From assembly GCF_000336995.1 (NCBI RefSeq), contig NZ_AOJI01000026.1, forward strand, positions 46,056 through 110,055: DNA of 64,000 bases, given 5' to 3'. Origin of the DNA: Halorubrum aidingense JCM 13560 (GTDB lineage Archaea > Halobacteriota > Halobacteria > Halobacteriales > Haloferacaceae). Below the pieces are notes generated by a model. That model saw only the letters and a list, made by a program, of their open reading frames with translations. It made no database searches and had not been told where the DNA came from. Shown here piece after piece: positions 34,385 through 43,048 of the stretch (position 1 is its first letter; each line of letters opens with the position of its first letter). Both the position numbers and the translations under genes were made by a program.

Positions 34385-35485
34385 TCAGTCGAAGCGGCCG
34401 CGCCGGTACTGCACCGGCCACTCGATCTCGGCGCCGAGTTCGTGGGCGGCTTCGAGCGGCCAGTAGGGGTTCCGGAGCAGCTCGCGGCCGAGCGCGACGA
34501 GGTCGGCCCGCTCGTTGCGCACCAGCGCGTCGGCGTGCGTCGGCTCCGTGATCCCGCCGACCGCGGCGACGGGCACGTCGGTGGCCTCGCGGATCGCCTC
34601 GGCGTAGGGCACTTGGTAGCCGGGGCCGGTCCCGGGAAGCCGCTGGTCGGGATGGATCCCGCCGCCGGAGACGTCGATCAGGTCGGCGCCGGCGTCGGCG
34701 AGCAGCGGGGCCAGTCGAACCGAGTCGTCGACGTCCCACGAGTCGCGGTCGGGGAGCCAGTCGGTCGCGGAGATCCGGACGAAGACGGGTTTGCCGTCGG
34801 GCCACACGTCGCGGACCGCCGCGACGACCTCGCGGACCAGTCGGGTTCGGTTCTCGAAGCTCCCGCCGTACTCGTCGTCGCGGTCGTTGGTGACCGGCGA
34901 GAGGAACTGGTGGAGCAGGTAGCCGTGGGCCGCGTGGACCTCGGCGATCTCGAAGCCGGCGTCGAGCGAGCGCTCCGCGGCGGCCGCGAACGCGTCGGTC
35001 ACATCCGCGATGTCCGCGGCGTCCATTCGTCGAGTTTCGGCCAGTTCGTCGGCGTCGGCGCCCGGATCCGGGTACGGCGCGTCGGTCGCCGACACCGTCT
35101 CCCACCCATCCTCCTCGTCGAGGGGGATCGGGTCGCCGCCTTTCGCGGGCGCACTGTGCGAGCCCTTCCGGCCGGCGTGTGCGAGCTGGATCCCGGGCGT
35201 CGCGCCCTGCGATTTGACGAACTCGACTATCGGTTCGATCGCCTCGGCGTGCTCGTCCGACCAGATCCCGAGACAGCCGGGCGTGATACGCCCGCGCTCT
35301 TCGACCCCGGTCGCCTCGGTCATCACGACCCCGGCCCCGCCGACGGCGCGGGTCCCGAGGTGAGTTCGGTGCCAGTCGTTCGCGAACCCGTCGTCCGCGG
35401 AGTACTGGCACATCGGCGAGAGCATCACTCGGTTGCGGAACTCCGTGTCGCGCAGCGAGAACGGCGTGAAAAGCGATTCCGTCAT
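34385..35485 (-). CDS. Old Yellow Enzyme family NADH:flavin oxidoreductase
   Basis: A 366-residue FMN-dependent ene-reductase of the YqjM class. The opening TPFSLRDTEFRNRVMLSPMC carries the conserved Cys that tunes FMN; other motifs are QLAHAGRKGS and HAAHGYLLHQFLSP, with DDEYGGSFENR. It reduces activated C=C bonds with NAD(P)H in the cytoplasm; the natural substrate is unknown. It starts at 35485 and is separated from the acetyltransferase by 43 bp on the same strand. Confidence 0.92.
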   Translation of the reverse strand: MTESLFTPFSLRDTEFRNRVMLSPMCQYSADDGFANDWHRTHLGTRAVGGAGVVMTEATGVEERGRITPGCLGIWSDEHAEAIEPIVEFVKSQGATPGIQLAHAGRKGSHSAPAKGGDPIPLDEEDGWETVSATDAPYPDPGADADELAETRRMDAADIADVTDAFAAAAERSLDAGFEIAEVHAAHGYLLHQFLSPVTNDRDDEYGGSFENRTRLVREVVAAVRDVWPDGKPVFVRISATDWLPDRDSWDVDDSVRLAPLLADAGADLIDVSGGGIHPDQRLPGTGPGYQVPYAEAIREATDVPVAAVGGITEPTHADALVRNERADLVALGRELLRNPYWPLEAAHELGAEIEWPVQYRRGRFD

Positions 35486-35600
35486 CGTTCCACGCGAGGG
35501 GGGCCGACGGGTAATGCGCTCCGGTTCCCCGCACGGATCGCCGAGGCCGGAACTCGGCGGCCAGTCGATATCGGGGGATCTAATTTAGGCCGACCGAAAC

Positions 35601-35607
35601 CTATATC
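35601..35607 (+). promoter_or_regulatory. TATA box of the 53-residue gene
   Basis: ctatatc lies 25 bp upstream of the ATG at 35633, supporting the small gene as real. Confidence 0.6.
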
Positions 35608-35632
35608 CTCCGGCGTCGCCGACGAACCGTCA

Positions 35633-35794
35633 ATGAGTACCGGTGACCGCGTCGAACTCGACGCCGAGGAGCCCGCGGACGCACGACCGACTGTCGCGGC
35701 GAGTCGCTGCTCGCCCGATCGAACCGTTTTCACCGAACGGGGGAACACGGACGCGTGGATCGCGACCGACCTGACCGTCGATCTGCAGCGGTAG
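35633..35794 (+). CDS. Small haloarchaeal protein, 53 residues
   Basis: A 53-residue acidic protein (MSTGDRVELDAEEP...TDAWIATDLTVDLQR). It is supported by a TATA box at the right spacing for a leaderless transcript and by a pattern (NTDAWIATDLTVDL) like other tiny haloarchaeal proteins with a conserved C-terminal Ala-Trp-Ile. Function is unknown. It is divergent from the Old Yellow Enzyme gene. Confidence 0.68.
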   Translation: MSTGDRVELDAEEPADARPTVAASRCSPDRTVFTERGNTDAWIATDLTVDLQR

Positions 35795-36107
35795 GACGGC
35801 GGTAGGGCAGCGGGCGTCGACGGCGGCGGTGCCCTTTATAAATTCACCAACGAGCGAAGCGTCGTCTTCCGCACCTCTCAGACCGTCGGTTTGCTCCGAT
35901 ACGGATTCACAGCAGCGGATTTCTTCGGCCGTCGGTTTATAAGCGATCGACGGCGGGGTGTCCGCCGCGCTTGCCTTCGTTCGTTGCTCCCGTCCGGTGC
36001 CTCCGTTCGTTGCTCCCGCTCAATGTCGTTTATAAATCGCCGATGCGGCGGCCACCGATGAGCGCCGCCCGATTACTGATAAATCGGTGACGGCCGCGGC
36101 GTCGCCC
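35795..36107. other. Gene-free region with TTTATAA repeats
   Basis: No gene is visible in these 313 bases. TTTATAA occurs at 35835, 35936 (as TTTATAAGCGATCGACGG) and 36029, and cgttcgttgctcccg is a 15-bp direct repeat at 35978-35992 and 36004-36018. A short hairpin (cggcgg/ccgccg) lies at 35951-35967. The motifs match those of the structured repeat, but the conserved boxes are missing, so this may be a decayed copy. Confidence 0.7.
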
Positions 36108-37433
36108 TCAGACCTCGGCGACATCGATGCCGGCCGCTTCGACGACTCGCTTCGCCTGCCGCGTGGCGCGCTCGCGGACGGCGTCGGCGTCGATCCCGAC
36201 GTGCTCGCCGTCGTCGTACCGGACCTCGCCGTCGACCATCGTGAAGACGACGTCGTCGCCGTGAGCGGCGTAAACGAGGTGCGACAGCGGGTCGTGGAGC
36301 GGGGTGGCGCGGGTGCGGTCCGTGGTGAGCCCGATCACGTCGGCGCGCTGGCCCGCCCGCAGGGTGCCGAGCCGGTCGAAGCCGGCGGCGCGCGCGCCGT
36401 TCGTCGTGGCCATCTCCAGCACCGTCGCCGCGGGGAGCCGAGTCGGGTCCTTCGCGTCCACCTTCCCGAGGAGGCTCGCCTGCCGCATCTCCGTGAAGGG
36501 GTCGAGCGTGTTGTTACACGGCGGGCCGTCGTTGCCGAGCGCGACCGTGATCCCGCGGTCGAGGTAGTCGTGGACGGGGGCGATCCCCGAGGCGAGTTTC
36601 ATGTTCGAGGAGGGGCAGTGGGTGACGACCGTGTCCGTCTCGGCGAGCACCTCGCGCTCGCGCTCGTCGGTGTGCACGCAGTGCGCGAGCGTCACGTCGG
36701 GGCCGGTGAGGCCGACCTCGTCGAGCCAGAGCAGGTTCCGGCGACCGGTGTCGGCCTCGACCGTCTCGATCTCGTCTTCGTTCTCGCTGGCGTGGGTGTG
36801 GATCGTCACGCCGTCGTACCGGTCGGCGAGGTCGCGGCACCCGCGGAGACACGCCTCCGAGCAGGTGACGGCGAACCGCGGCGTGACCGCGTACCGCACC
36901 CGGCCGTCGGCGGCACCGTGGTACTCGCGGATCAGCGCCTCGCTCTCGTCGAGCGCGGCGTCGGTGTCCTCCAACAGGCCGTCGGGCGAGTCCTTGTCCA
37001 TGAGCACCTTCCCGAGCCGGGCGCGGATCCCCGTCTCGATCGCGGCCTCGAACGCCTCGCCCGCGTGGTTCACCGAGAGGTGGTCGACGACGGTGGTCGT
37101 CCCGGATTCGAGGCACTCGAGGTAGCCGAGTTCGGCCGCGGCGCGCGTCGCCTCGGCGTCCATCGCCGCCTCCATCGGGAGCACGGCGTCGAACAGCCAG
37201 TCGAGCAGGGCGGCGTCGTCGGCGATGCCGCGGCCGAGCGACTGCACCGAGTGCACGTGGCCCCCGACCAGTCCGGGCGCGACGAGGTCGACCGCGCGCC
37301 GCTCGTGGTCGGGGTACTGCTCACGGAGGGTCGCTGCGTCGCCGACCGCGGCGATCCGCGCTCCCTCGACGACGACGGCGCCCTCGGGAACGACGGTCTC
37401 GGGGTCCGCGATGACGGTTCCGGCGATCAACAT
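36108..37433 (-). CDS. Amidohydrolase, 5'-deoxyadenosine/cytosine deaminase type
   Basis: A 441-residue metal-dependent deaminase of the TRZ/ATZ family. Metal ligands: HVH in VGGHVHSVQS (residue about 58-60), His in THASENEDE, His in LAHCVH and Asp in NDGPPCNNTLD. The family deaminates adenosine derivatives such as 5'-deoxyadenosine or S-adenosylhomocysteine, releasing ammonia; similarity alone does not decide between these and cytosine or guanine. It is followed divergently by the XTP/ITP pyrophosphatase gene, another nucleotide-cleaning enzyme. Confidence 0.85.
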   Translation of the reverse strand: MLIAGTVIADPETVVPEGAVVVEGARIAAVGDAATLREQYPDHERRAVDLVAPGLVGGHVHSVQSLGRGIADDAALLDWLFDAVLPMEAAMDAEATRAAAELGYLECLESGTTTVVDHLSVNHAGEAFEAAIETGIRARLGKVLMDKDSPDGLLEDTDAALDESEALIREYHGAADGRVRYAVTPRFAVTCSEACLRGCRDLADRYDGVTIHTHASENEDEIETVEADTGRRNLLWLDEVGLTGPDVTLAHCVHTDEREREVLAETDTVVTHCPSSNMKLASGIAPVHDYLDRGITVALGNDGPPCNNTLDPFTEMRQASLLGKVDAKDPTRLPAATVLEMATTNGARAAGFDRLGTLRAGQRADVIGLTTDRTRATPLHDPLSHLVYAAHGDDVVFTMVDGEVRYDDGEHVGIDADAVRERATRQAKRVVEAAGIDVAEV

Positions 37434-37541
37434 GTCCGTCCGTTCCTAACGGCCGGCTCTTAAGAGGGTATCCGTTCGGATCGGTCCGCGACGCCGGCCC
37501 GGACCGACGGCTATTCGTTTCGCCCGCCCGCACCGAGAGCC

Positions 37542-38210
37542 GTGCTCAGATACGTGACGACGAACCCGGGAAAGGTGCGCGAGGCGGAGCGCTACCTCCC
37601 GGACGGCTCGGTGGAGCGGCTCGATTTCGACTACACGGAGATCCAGGCCGACGAGCTCGGTCCCATCGCGGCGCGCGGCGCCCGCGAGGCGTACCGACAC
37701 GCCGGCGAGCCGGTGCTCGTCGACGACGCCGGTCTGTTCATCGAGGGGCTCGACGGGTTCCCCGGCCCCTACTCCGCGTACGTCGAGGAGACGCTCGGGA
37801 TCGAGCGCGTCCGCGACATCGCCGCCGACCTCGACGACCGCCGGGCCGCCTTCCGCTGTACGCTCGGATACTGCGACGGCGACGACTTCGCCGCGAGCCC
37901 GGACCCCGTCGATCGCGGGGACCGCGGCGCAGCCGCGGCCGCTGGACCGGGAGACGGGGACCGCGGCGGAGACGACGAGAGCGGCGGTGAGAGGGTGCGC
38001 GAGGGCGGCGAGGCGCTCCCGGTCAAGCTGTTCGAGGGCTACGTCCCCGGCCGGATCGTCGCGCCCCGCGGCGACGGCGGCTTCGGCTACGACCCGATCT
38101 TCGAACACGACGGCGAGACGTTCGCCGAGATGGACACGGACCGGAAGAACGCCGTGTCACACCGCGGACGCGCCTTGGAGAAGTTCGCCGAGTGGTACGC
38201 GGATCGGTGA
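37542..38210 (+). CDS. rdgB: Non-canonical purine NTP pyrophosphatase (RdgB/HAM1)
   Basis: A 222-residue house-cleaning enzyme that hydrolyses XTP and ITP to the monophosphates. It uses a GTG start giving MLRYVTTNPGKVREAE, the classic opening with the phosphate-binding TTNPGK. Further motifs are VDDAGLFIEGLDGFPGPYS and GGFGYDPIFE. An Asp/Gly-rich insertion of roughly 40 residues (about 125-165) interrupts the usual fold between strands. The cytoplasmic enzyme is alone on its strand. Confidence 0.92.
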   Translation: MLRYVTTNPGKVREAERYLPDGSVERLDFDYTEIQADELGPIAARGAREAYRHAGEPVLVDDAGLFIEGLDGFPGPYSAYVEETLGIERVRDIAADLDDRRAAFRCTLGYCDGDDFAASPDPVDRGDRGAAAAAGPGDGDRGGDDESGGERVREGGEALPVKLFEGYVPGRIVAPRGDGGFGYDPIFEHDGETFAEMDTDRKNAVSHRGRALEKFAEWYADR

Positions 38211-38272
38211 GGGACGGTGAGCGGGTACGGACGGCGAACGCCGACAAGGGTCGGCGCGAGACGGCGGCCCGC

Positions 38273-39613
38273 TCAGGCCGCGTCCTCGATCGCCGCGGTC
38301 AGTAGCTCACAGCCGAGTTCGATCTCGCGGTCGGTGACGTCGAGCGGCGGGAGGATCCGGAGGACGTCGTAGCCGCACGCCAGCGTGAGCAGCCCGCGCG
38401 AGAACGCCCGGTCGAGGACCGCGTCGCGGCGCTCTTTCGAGTCGAACTCGACGGCGAGCAGGAGCCCCTTCCCCCGGATGTCGGTCACGCCCGGGAGGTC
38501 GGCGTCGCGCATCGTCTCTTTGAACTGGCGGCCCCGAACGGTGGCGTTGTCCATCAGGTCGTGCTCGCGGATCGCATCGAGCGTGAGCGCACCCTGCGCG
38601 GACGCGATGATGTCTCCAGCCCCCCACGTCGAGGAGATCCGGCTCGTCTCCTCGGGGAACACGTCCGATCGGGAGACCGTCGCCCCGACGCGGAGCCCCT
38701 TCGCGCTGGAGATCACGTCCGGCTCGATCGCGTAGTGGTCCGATCCCCACAGCTCGCCGGTGCGACCGACGCCCGACTGGATCTCGTCGGCGATCAGCGT
38801 GATGTCGTGCTCGTCGACGAGCGCCGCGATCTCGTCGGTGAACGCGTCGGAGGGGAAGCGGTAGCCGCCCTCGCCTTGAATCGGTTCCATGATCAGGTAC
38901 GCCACGTCGTCGGGGTCGATGTGGCCGCGGTCGGGATCGAGCTTGCGGCGGAGTTGGGAGACCCCGTCGGCGAAGAAGCCGCACGAGCACGTCTCGGCGG
39001 TGCAGTGCCGGTCGTCACAGAACGGCACGTCGTGGACGCCGCTGATCTCCGGGAAGTCCCGACGGTACACGGACTTCGAGCGGTTGAGCGACAGCGCGCC
39101 GAGCGTCCGCCCGTGGAAGGCCCCGTCGAAGGTGATGGCGTGTTTCGCGCCGCCCGATTCGTCGTAGGCGATCTTGATGGCGTTCTCGACCGCCTCCGCC
39201 CCGGAGTTCGAGAGGAAGACGGTGTCCATGTCGTAGTGGTCGGTGATATCCGTGAGCCGGTCCATCAGCCCGGAGGGGCCGGGGACCCCGTCGTCCGGCG
39301 ATTCGCCGCCGGCGACGTAGAAGTCCTGGCCGGCGATCTTCAGCGGGTCGACGAGGTCGAACTCCGCGAGCGGCTCCATGATGAGCGGATTGTTGTACCC
39401 GAGGGGCGCGGCGGCGACGTGACTCGTGAAGTCCATGAGGACGTTGCCGTCGACGTCGGTGCAGAACGGCCCCTCCGCGGGCGCGTTTCGGTCCCAGACG
39501 AACTCGTAGACGTAGGTGCTCGGTGCGGCCGACTCGTGGTGGTACTCGACCCATTCCCGCGCGCGGTCGCCCGGGAGATCCGTGACGTCGGGCGCGGCCG
39601 TATCGCGATCCAT
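38273..39613 (-). CDS. Class III aminotransferase with Cys-rich insert
   Basis: A 446-residue PLP-dependent enzyme of the 4-aminobutyrate/ornithine aminotransferase class. Conserved: SNSGAEAVENAIK, ADEIQSGVGRTG and the PLP Lys in SSAKGLRVGA. Residues about 195-215 are a Cys cluster (FCDDRHCTAETCSCGFF) not seen in the standard enzyme and perhaps binding metal. The start MDRDTAAPDV at 39613 is preceded by a TATA box. The donor and acceptor are not decided by sequence. The next gene upstream on the same strand is PadR. Confidence 0.86.
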   Translation of the reverse strand: MDRDTAAPDVTDLPGDRAREWVEYHHESAAPSTYVYEFVWDRNAPAEGPFCTDVDGNVLMDFTSHVAAAPLGYNNPLIMEPLAEFDLVDPLKIAGQDFYVAGGESPDDGVPGPSGLMDRLTDITDHYDMDTVFLSNSGAEAVENAIKIAYDESGGAKHAITFDGAFHGRTLGALSLNRSKSVYRRDFPEISGVHDVPFCDDRHCTAETCSCGFFADGVSQLRRKLDPDRGHIDPDDVAYLIMEPIQGEGGYRFPSDAFTDEIAALVDEHDITLIADEIQSGVGRTGELWGSDHYAIEPDVISSAKGLRVGATVSRSDVFPEETSRISSTWGAGDIIASAQGALTLDAIREHDLMDNATVRGRQFKETMRDADLPGVTDIRGKGLLLAVEFDSKERRDAVLDRAFSRGLLTLACGYDVLRILPPLDVTDREIELGCELLTAAIEDAA

Positions 39614-39635
39614 GTCGCCACGTGGCACCCGGATC

Positions 39636-39644
39636 GAATAAAGG
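39636..39644 (-). promoter_or_regulatory. TATA box of the aminotransferase gene
   Basis: cctttattc on the minus strand lies 23-31 bp upstream of the ATG at 39613; this selects the internal start over an upstream one. Confidence 0.6.
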
Positions 39645-39778
39645 CAAGGCGCTCGCGGAATACTTGGAGAAACGTCCAACGGCGGCGGTCCGGGGGCGGC
39701 GGAGCGCCGATCGACGACCGATCGAGTGAGGTGAAACGGAGAGAGAACGGCCGAAAGCGGCGGAGACGCGTCGACCGA

Positions 39779-40054
39779 TCAGTGGTCGACGTACTGCGAC
39801 TCCCAATCGGTTCGGGCGTCGATCTCGCGTCGCCCGCGGCGAGTCAGCGTGTAGTAGTTCGTGCGCCGGTCGCGCTGGCCCTTCTCGACGAGCCCCTTCT
39901 CGACGAGGGTGTCGAGGTTCGGGTACAGTCGCCCGTGGTGGATCTCCTTTTCGTAGTAGTCTTCGAGTTCCTCCTTGATGGCCAGCCCGTGCGGCTCGTC
40001 TAAGCCGGCGATCACGTAGAGCAGATCACGCTGGAAACCTGTGAGGTCGTACAT
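39779..40054 (-). CDS. PadR-family winged-helix regulator
   Basis: A 91-residue winged helix of the PadR family. MYDLTGFQRDLLYVIAGL and the recognition region HHGRLYPNLDTLVEKGLVEK, then RRTNYYTLTRRGRREI, are typical. PadR proteins are repressors that bind as dimers. The start at 40054 follows a strong AT-rich TATA-like run (40077-40093). This small regulator is widely conserved in haloarchaea, but its target is not visible; the adjacent aminotransferase gene is one possibility. Confidence 0.88.
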   Translation of the reverse strand: MYDLTGFQRDLLYVIAGLDEPHGLAIKEELEDYYEKEIHHGRLYPNLDTLVEKGLVEKGQRDRRTNYYTLTRRGRREIDARTDWESQYVDH

Positions 40055-40076
40055 GCAACTGTCCACACATACCCAT

Positions 40077-40093
40077 TGTAAATAAATAAATAT
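40077..40093 (-). promoter_or_regulatory. TATA region of the padR gene
   Basis: A 17-bp AT-only-rich run (tatttatttatttac on the minus strand) lies about 25-35 bp upstream of the ATG at 40054. It is the strongest A/T tract in this region. Confidence 0.7.
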
Positions 40094-40339
40094 ATCGTTA
40101 CTAAGAGAGATGATCCGGGCGTCAGCCCCGGCGCGTGGGACGATCCCCGGCGATCCGTTTTGTCAGTCTGATAACCATCCGTCGCGATCCGGACGACTCC
40201 GCCGGGCGTCCGCTTCGTTTCACATATAAGATACGTTGGCGGGATCCGGCGCCGAAACGGATCGTCGACCGCGCCGTCGACGGCGATACCGCTCGTCGGG
40301 TTGTGTCACGTGGATGCGGTCTCGGAAAGTGGCACGCCC

Positions 40340-40412
40340 GACGCGGAAAAAAGCCGCGTCAGGCCTGCCAGTTGGTCCCCGCTGACGCTTCGGCCCTCCA
40401 GACGAAGCGTCA
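40340..40412. ncRNA. Possible structured RNA or attenuator (four complementary segments)
   Basis: Segment A gacgcgg (40340-40346) pairs with B ccgcgtca (40354-40361); C tgacgcttcg (40383-40392) pairs with D cgaagcgtca (40403-40412); and B can instead pair with C through gcgtca/tgacgc. Such mutually exclusive pairings are a mark of attenuators. The strand is not decided; neither neighbour gene has its start here, and no RNA family is recognised. Confidence 0.35.
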
Positions 40413-40475
40413 CCAGTCGGTACAGGGTTGTCATTGATAAACTTAACGAGCGCGCGCTACTGTTGTCTGTGCAGC

Positions 40476-40502
40476 CACATGTATCGAAGGCGGCTACATG
40501 TG
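40476..40502 (-). terminator. Hairpin at the end of the 48-residue gene
   Basis: cacatgta (40476-40483) and tacatgtg (40495-40502) form a perfect 8-bp stem with an 11-base loop that overlaps the stop codon at 40494-40496. It could help end or stabilise the transcript. No T-run follows. Confidence 0.4.
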
Positions 40503-40640
40503 TTCCTCCTCTAACACCCAACCGAGCGCGCGCTTGTAGTGGGTGAACAGCTCTTCGACGCCGCGATGCGTCATCTCCTCGTCGTCCAACTGCTCGCACA
40601 GGAACTCGTACTGCTCGCGGATCTCCGCTTCGGAGCGCAT
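40494..40640 (-). CDS. Very small acidic protein, 48 residues
   Basis: A 48-residue protein ([20 protein letters not shown]...[10 protein letters not shown]), helical and acidic, with one Cys. The codon choice and the helix-turn pattern suggest a real gene. I recognise no named family. An 8-bp hairpin at its 3' end (cacatgta/tacatgtg, 40476-40502) overlaps the stop codon. An 11-bp tandem repeat lies 33 bp upstream of the start. Too short to be sure. Confidence 0.6.
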   Translation of the reverse strand: MRSEAEIREQYEFLCEQLDDEEMTHRGVEELFTHYKRALGWVLEEEHM

Positions 40641-40672
40641 GGGTTCGGGTACGGCGGGTGTCGGGATAGTGT

Positions 40673-40716
40673 TGTGGCCGCGGTGTGGCCGCGGTGTGGC
40701 CGCGGTGTGGCCGCCG
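40673..40716. repeat. 11-bp tandem repeat, 4 copies
   Basis: The unit tgtggccgcgg occurs three times and once as tgtggccgccg from 40673 to 40716. It lies between the 48-residue gene and the primase gene; since 11 is not a multiple of three, it is not coding. Confidence 0.85.
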
Positions 40717-40832
40717 TGGAGCCGACGCCGCTCCTCGCGGCCCCGCGGACGCCCGCCCGACGGCCTCCTCTCGCGGCGGTCGCGTTCGCGAACGATACGT
40801 TGATACGTCGACCGCGGATACACGTGGAGACG

Positions 40833-41996
40833 ATGGACGATCGGACGCGAAAGTACCTGAAGGGGCGGTTCGGCGACTACTACCGCCACGCCTCGCCGGC
40901 GCTTCCGCCGGACGCGAACCTCCGCGAGTGGGGCCACATCCCGTGGACGCCCGGCTCCGGGACGACGATGGTTCGCCACCAGTCGCTGTTCGATCTGGGC
41001 GACGTGGACACGTTCTTCGCCGACAACGCGCCCCGACACGCGTACTTCTCGGCCGCGCGCTACGACGATCCCGGCGCGTCGACGATGTCCAAGAAGGGCT
41101 GGCGAGACGCCGACCTGGTCTTCGACCTCGACGCCGACCACCTCCCCGGCGTCGACCCGGAGACGACGACGTACCCCGAGATGCTCGCCGAGTGCAAGCA
41201 GGCGCTGCTCCGGCTGCTGGACTTCCTCGACGACGACTTCTCGTTCGACGACTGCACGGTGGTCTTCTCCGGCGGCCGCGGATACCACGTCCACGTCCGC
41301 GACGAGAGCGTGCGCGACCTCGACAGCGAGGCGCGCCGGGAGATCGTCGACTACGTCCGCGCGATCGATCTCGACACCGACGGGCTGATCCGCACCGTCT
41401 CCGACCGCGGCACGACGAAGCGCGTGCTCCGAACCGAGGGCGGGTGGGGCGCGCGCGTCCACGCGGCCCTGATCGAGTACGCCGACGACCTCCGGGATAT
41501 GGACGACGACGACGCCCGCGAGCGTCTCATGGAGCTCGACGGGATCGGCGAGGGGCGCGCGAAGACGATCCTCGGCGCGTTCGATCGCAACCCGACCGCG
41601 GTCCGCGAGGGCAACGTCGAGGCCGGCGGGCCGGGCGTGCGCCGGCTCGTCTCCGCGCTCGCCGCGCGCGTGGCCGCGACCGACACCGCGCCGATCGACG
41701 AGCCCGTCACGACCGACACCCGGCGGCTCATCCGCCTACCACGGACGCTCCACGGCGGGTCCGGGCTCGTCGTCACGCCGATCGACCGGGACGACCTCGA
41801 CGACTTCGACCCGCTTCGGGACGCCGTCCCCGATCGGTTCGTCGGTCGGGAGATCCGGATCGAGACGGACGCCGATCGGACGGTAGAATTAAACGGCGAG
41901 CGCGTCAGAGTTGAACCCGGTAGAAACACCGTGCCCGAGTTCGCGGGGGTCTTCCTGATGGCCCGCGACGAGGCGCGGAAAGCCCCCGAACGATGA
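40833..41996 (+). CDS. priS: DNA primase small subunit PriS
   Basis: A 387-residue archaeal/eukaryotic-type primase catalytic subunit, which makes RNA primers together with PriL. The catalytic acids are in VFDLDADHL, with [13 protein letters not shown] and the [14 protein letters not shown] region. It overlaps gins51 by four bases (ATGA), a haloarchaeal pairing of replication genes. It begins at 40833 after a GC-rich spacer; the exact promoter is not clear (a gatacg pair lies 35-45 bp upstream). Confidence 0.93.
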   Translation: MDDRTRKYLKGRFGDYYRHASPALPPDANLREWGHIPWTPGSGTTMVRHQSLFDLGDVDTFFADNAPRHAYFSAARYDDPGASTMSKKGWRDADLVFDLDADHLPGVDPETTTYPEMLAECKQALLRLLDFLDDDFSFDDCTVVFSGGRGYHVHVRDESVRDLDSEARREIVDYVRAIDLDTDGLIRTVSDRGTTKRVLRTEGGWGARVHAALIEYADDLRDMDDDDARERLMELDGIGEGRAKTILGAFDRNPTAVREGNVEAGGPGVRRLVSALAARVAATDTAPIDEPVTTDTRRLIRLPRTLHGGSGLVVTPIDRDDLDDFDPLRDAVPDRFVGREIRIETDADRTVELNGERVRVEPGRNTVPEFAGVFLMARDEARKAPER

Positions 41997-43033
41997 ACCT
42001 CGACGAGCTCAGATCGGCCCAGGCGAAGGAACGCCGCAAGGACAGCCTCCAGCACCTGCGGGACTCGTTTTACGACGACGTGGCGGCCTACGTCGCCGAT
42101 CTGCGCGCGGCTCGCGACCGCCGCGCCGAACAGGTCGCGAAGCCCTTTTCGGACGACGACGTCCGGCGGATGTCGGACGAGGTCGAGACCGCAGAGGAGG
42201 TCGCGGAAGCCCTCTACGAGCGCCGCGTCGGCAAGGTCGTCAAGCTCGCGTCGTTCGCGGCGGCCGACATGCCCGTCGACGCCGACGGGATGACGACCGA
42301 AGAGCGGCAGCTGTTCGACGACCTCGTCGACCGGATCAGCGAGAACAAATCGCGCGTCCTCGACGTGCTCTCCGGGGAGGCGTCGCCGGCCGGCGACCCC
42401 GGCCCCGTCGACCCCCGGACGACCGAGCAGGCCGACGGCCCGGCGCCACCGGAACCGGCCGCAGCCGACGAGGAACCGGTGGCGCGGTCGCCCGACTCGG
42501 AACCGCGGTCGCCCGACTCGGAGCCGCGATCGACCGCGGACGAGGCCGGCGCGTTGGCCGGGGCCATGGGTGGCGCGGACGAGACGGTCGACGCCGACAA
42601 ATCGGGTGACGATTTCGACGCGATCGCCGACGCGGACGACGCGAACGAGCCAGACGACGCGGTCACCGACGAGATCGCGGCCCTCGACGGGTCGCCGGAG
42701 GACCCGACCGAAGCCGACGACGGCCCGACAGCGGTCCCGCCGGAGCCCGCACCGCCCGGCGCGCCGGGCGTGACGGAGGGCGACGGAGGGGCGGCGGCGC
42801 CGAGCGACCCGTCCGAGGAGGGAGGGGCTGACCCGGACGCCCCCGACGATGCTGACCCCTCGGCCGCGGCGCTCGACGACGATCGCGCGACCGTGCGGAT
42901 CACCCGCGACGTGGGCGCCATCTTCGGCGTCGACGAGCGGGAGTACGACCTCGCGAGCGAGGACGTGGTGACGCTCCCCGTCGAGAACGCCGACCCCCTC
43001 GTCGCGCGCGACGCCGCGGAGCGACTCGACTGA
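41993..43033 (+). CDS. GINS complex subunit Gins51
   Basis: A 346-residue GINS protein; GINS binds MCM helicase and primase at the fork. The N-terminal A domain (1-130, [20 protein letters not shown]) and the small C-terminal B domain (about 285-346, [20 protein letters not shown]) are separated by an acidic disordered linker of roughly 150 residues, far longer than in most archaea. It overlaps the primase gene start/stop, so both are made together. Only the one GINS subunit is seen, as usual in haloarchaea. Confidence 0.86.
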   Translation: MNLDELRSAQAKERRKDSLQHLRDSFYDDVAAYVADLRAARDRRAEQVAKPFSDDDVRRMSDEVETAEEVAEALYERRVGKVVKLASFAAADMPVDADGMTTEERQLFDDLVDRISENKSRVLDVLSGEASPAGDPGPVDPRTTEQADGPAPPEPAAADEEPVARSPDSEPRSPDSEPRSTADEAGALAGAMGGADETVDADKSGDDFDAIADADDANEPDDAVTDEIAALDGSPEDPTEADDGPTAVPPEPAPPGAPGVTEGDGGAAAPSDPSEEGGADPDAPDDADPSAAALDDDRATVRITRDVGAIFGVDEREYDLASEDVVTLPVENADPLVARDAAERLD

Positions 43034-43048
43034 GGGGACGGCCGCCGT

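Larger units (their letters stand above)
40055..40493. other. Gene-free region with alternative hairpins
   Basis: No convincing gene lies in these 439 bases. They hold the PadR promoter (40077-40093), a TATA-like catataaga (40223-40231), four mutually complementary segments at 40340-40412 and a small hairpin overlapping the end of the 48-residue gene (40476-40502). A small RNA or attenuator is possible; there is no direct evidence. Confidence 0.6.

Noticed and set aside
40135..40437. A 100-residue open frame in the gap before the 48-residue gene
   Set aside because: Odd composition (Arg/Pro/Ser), no promoter at the right spacing and it would run through hairpins.
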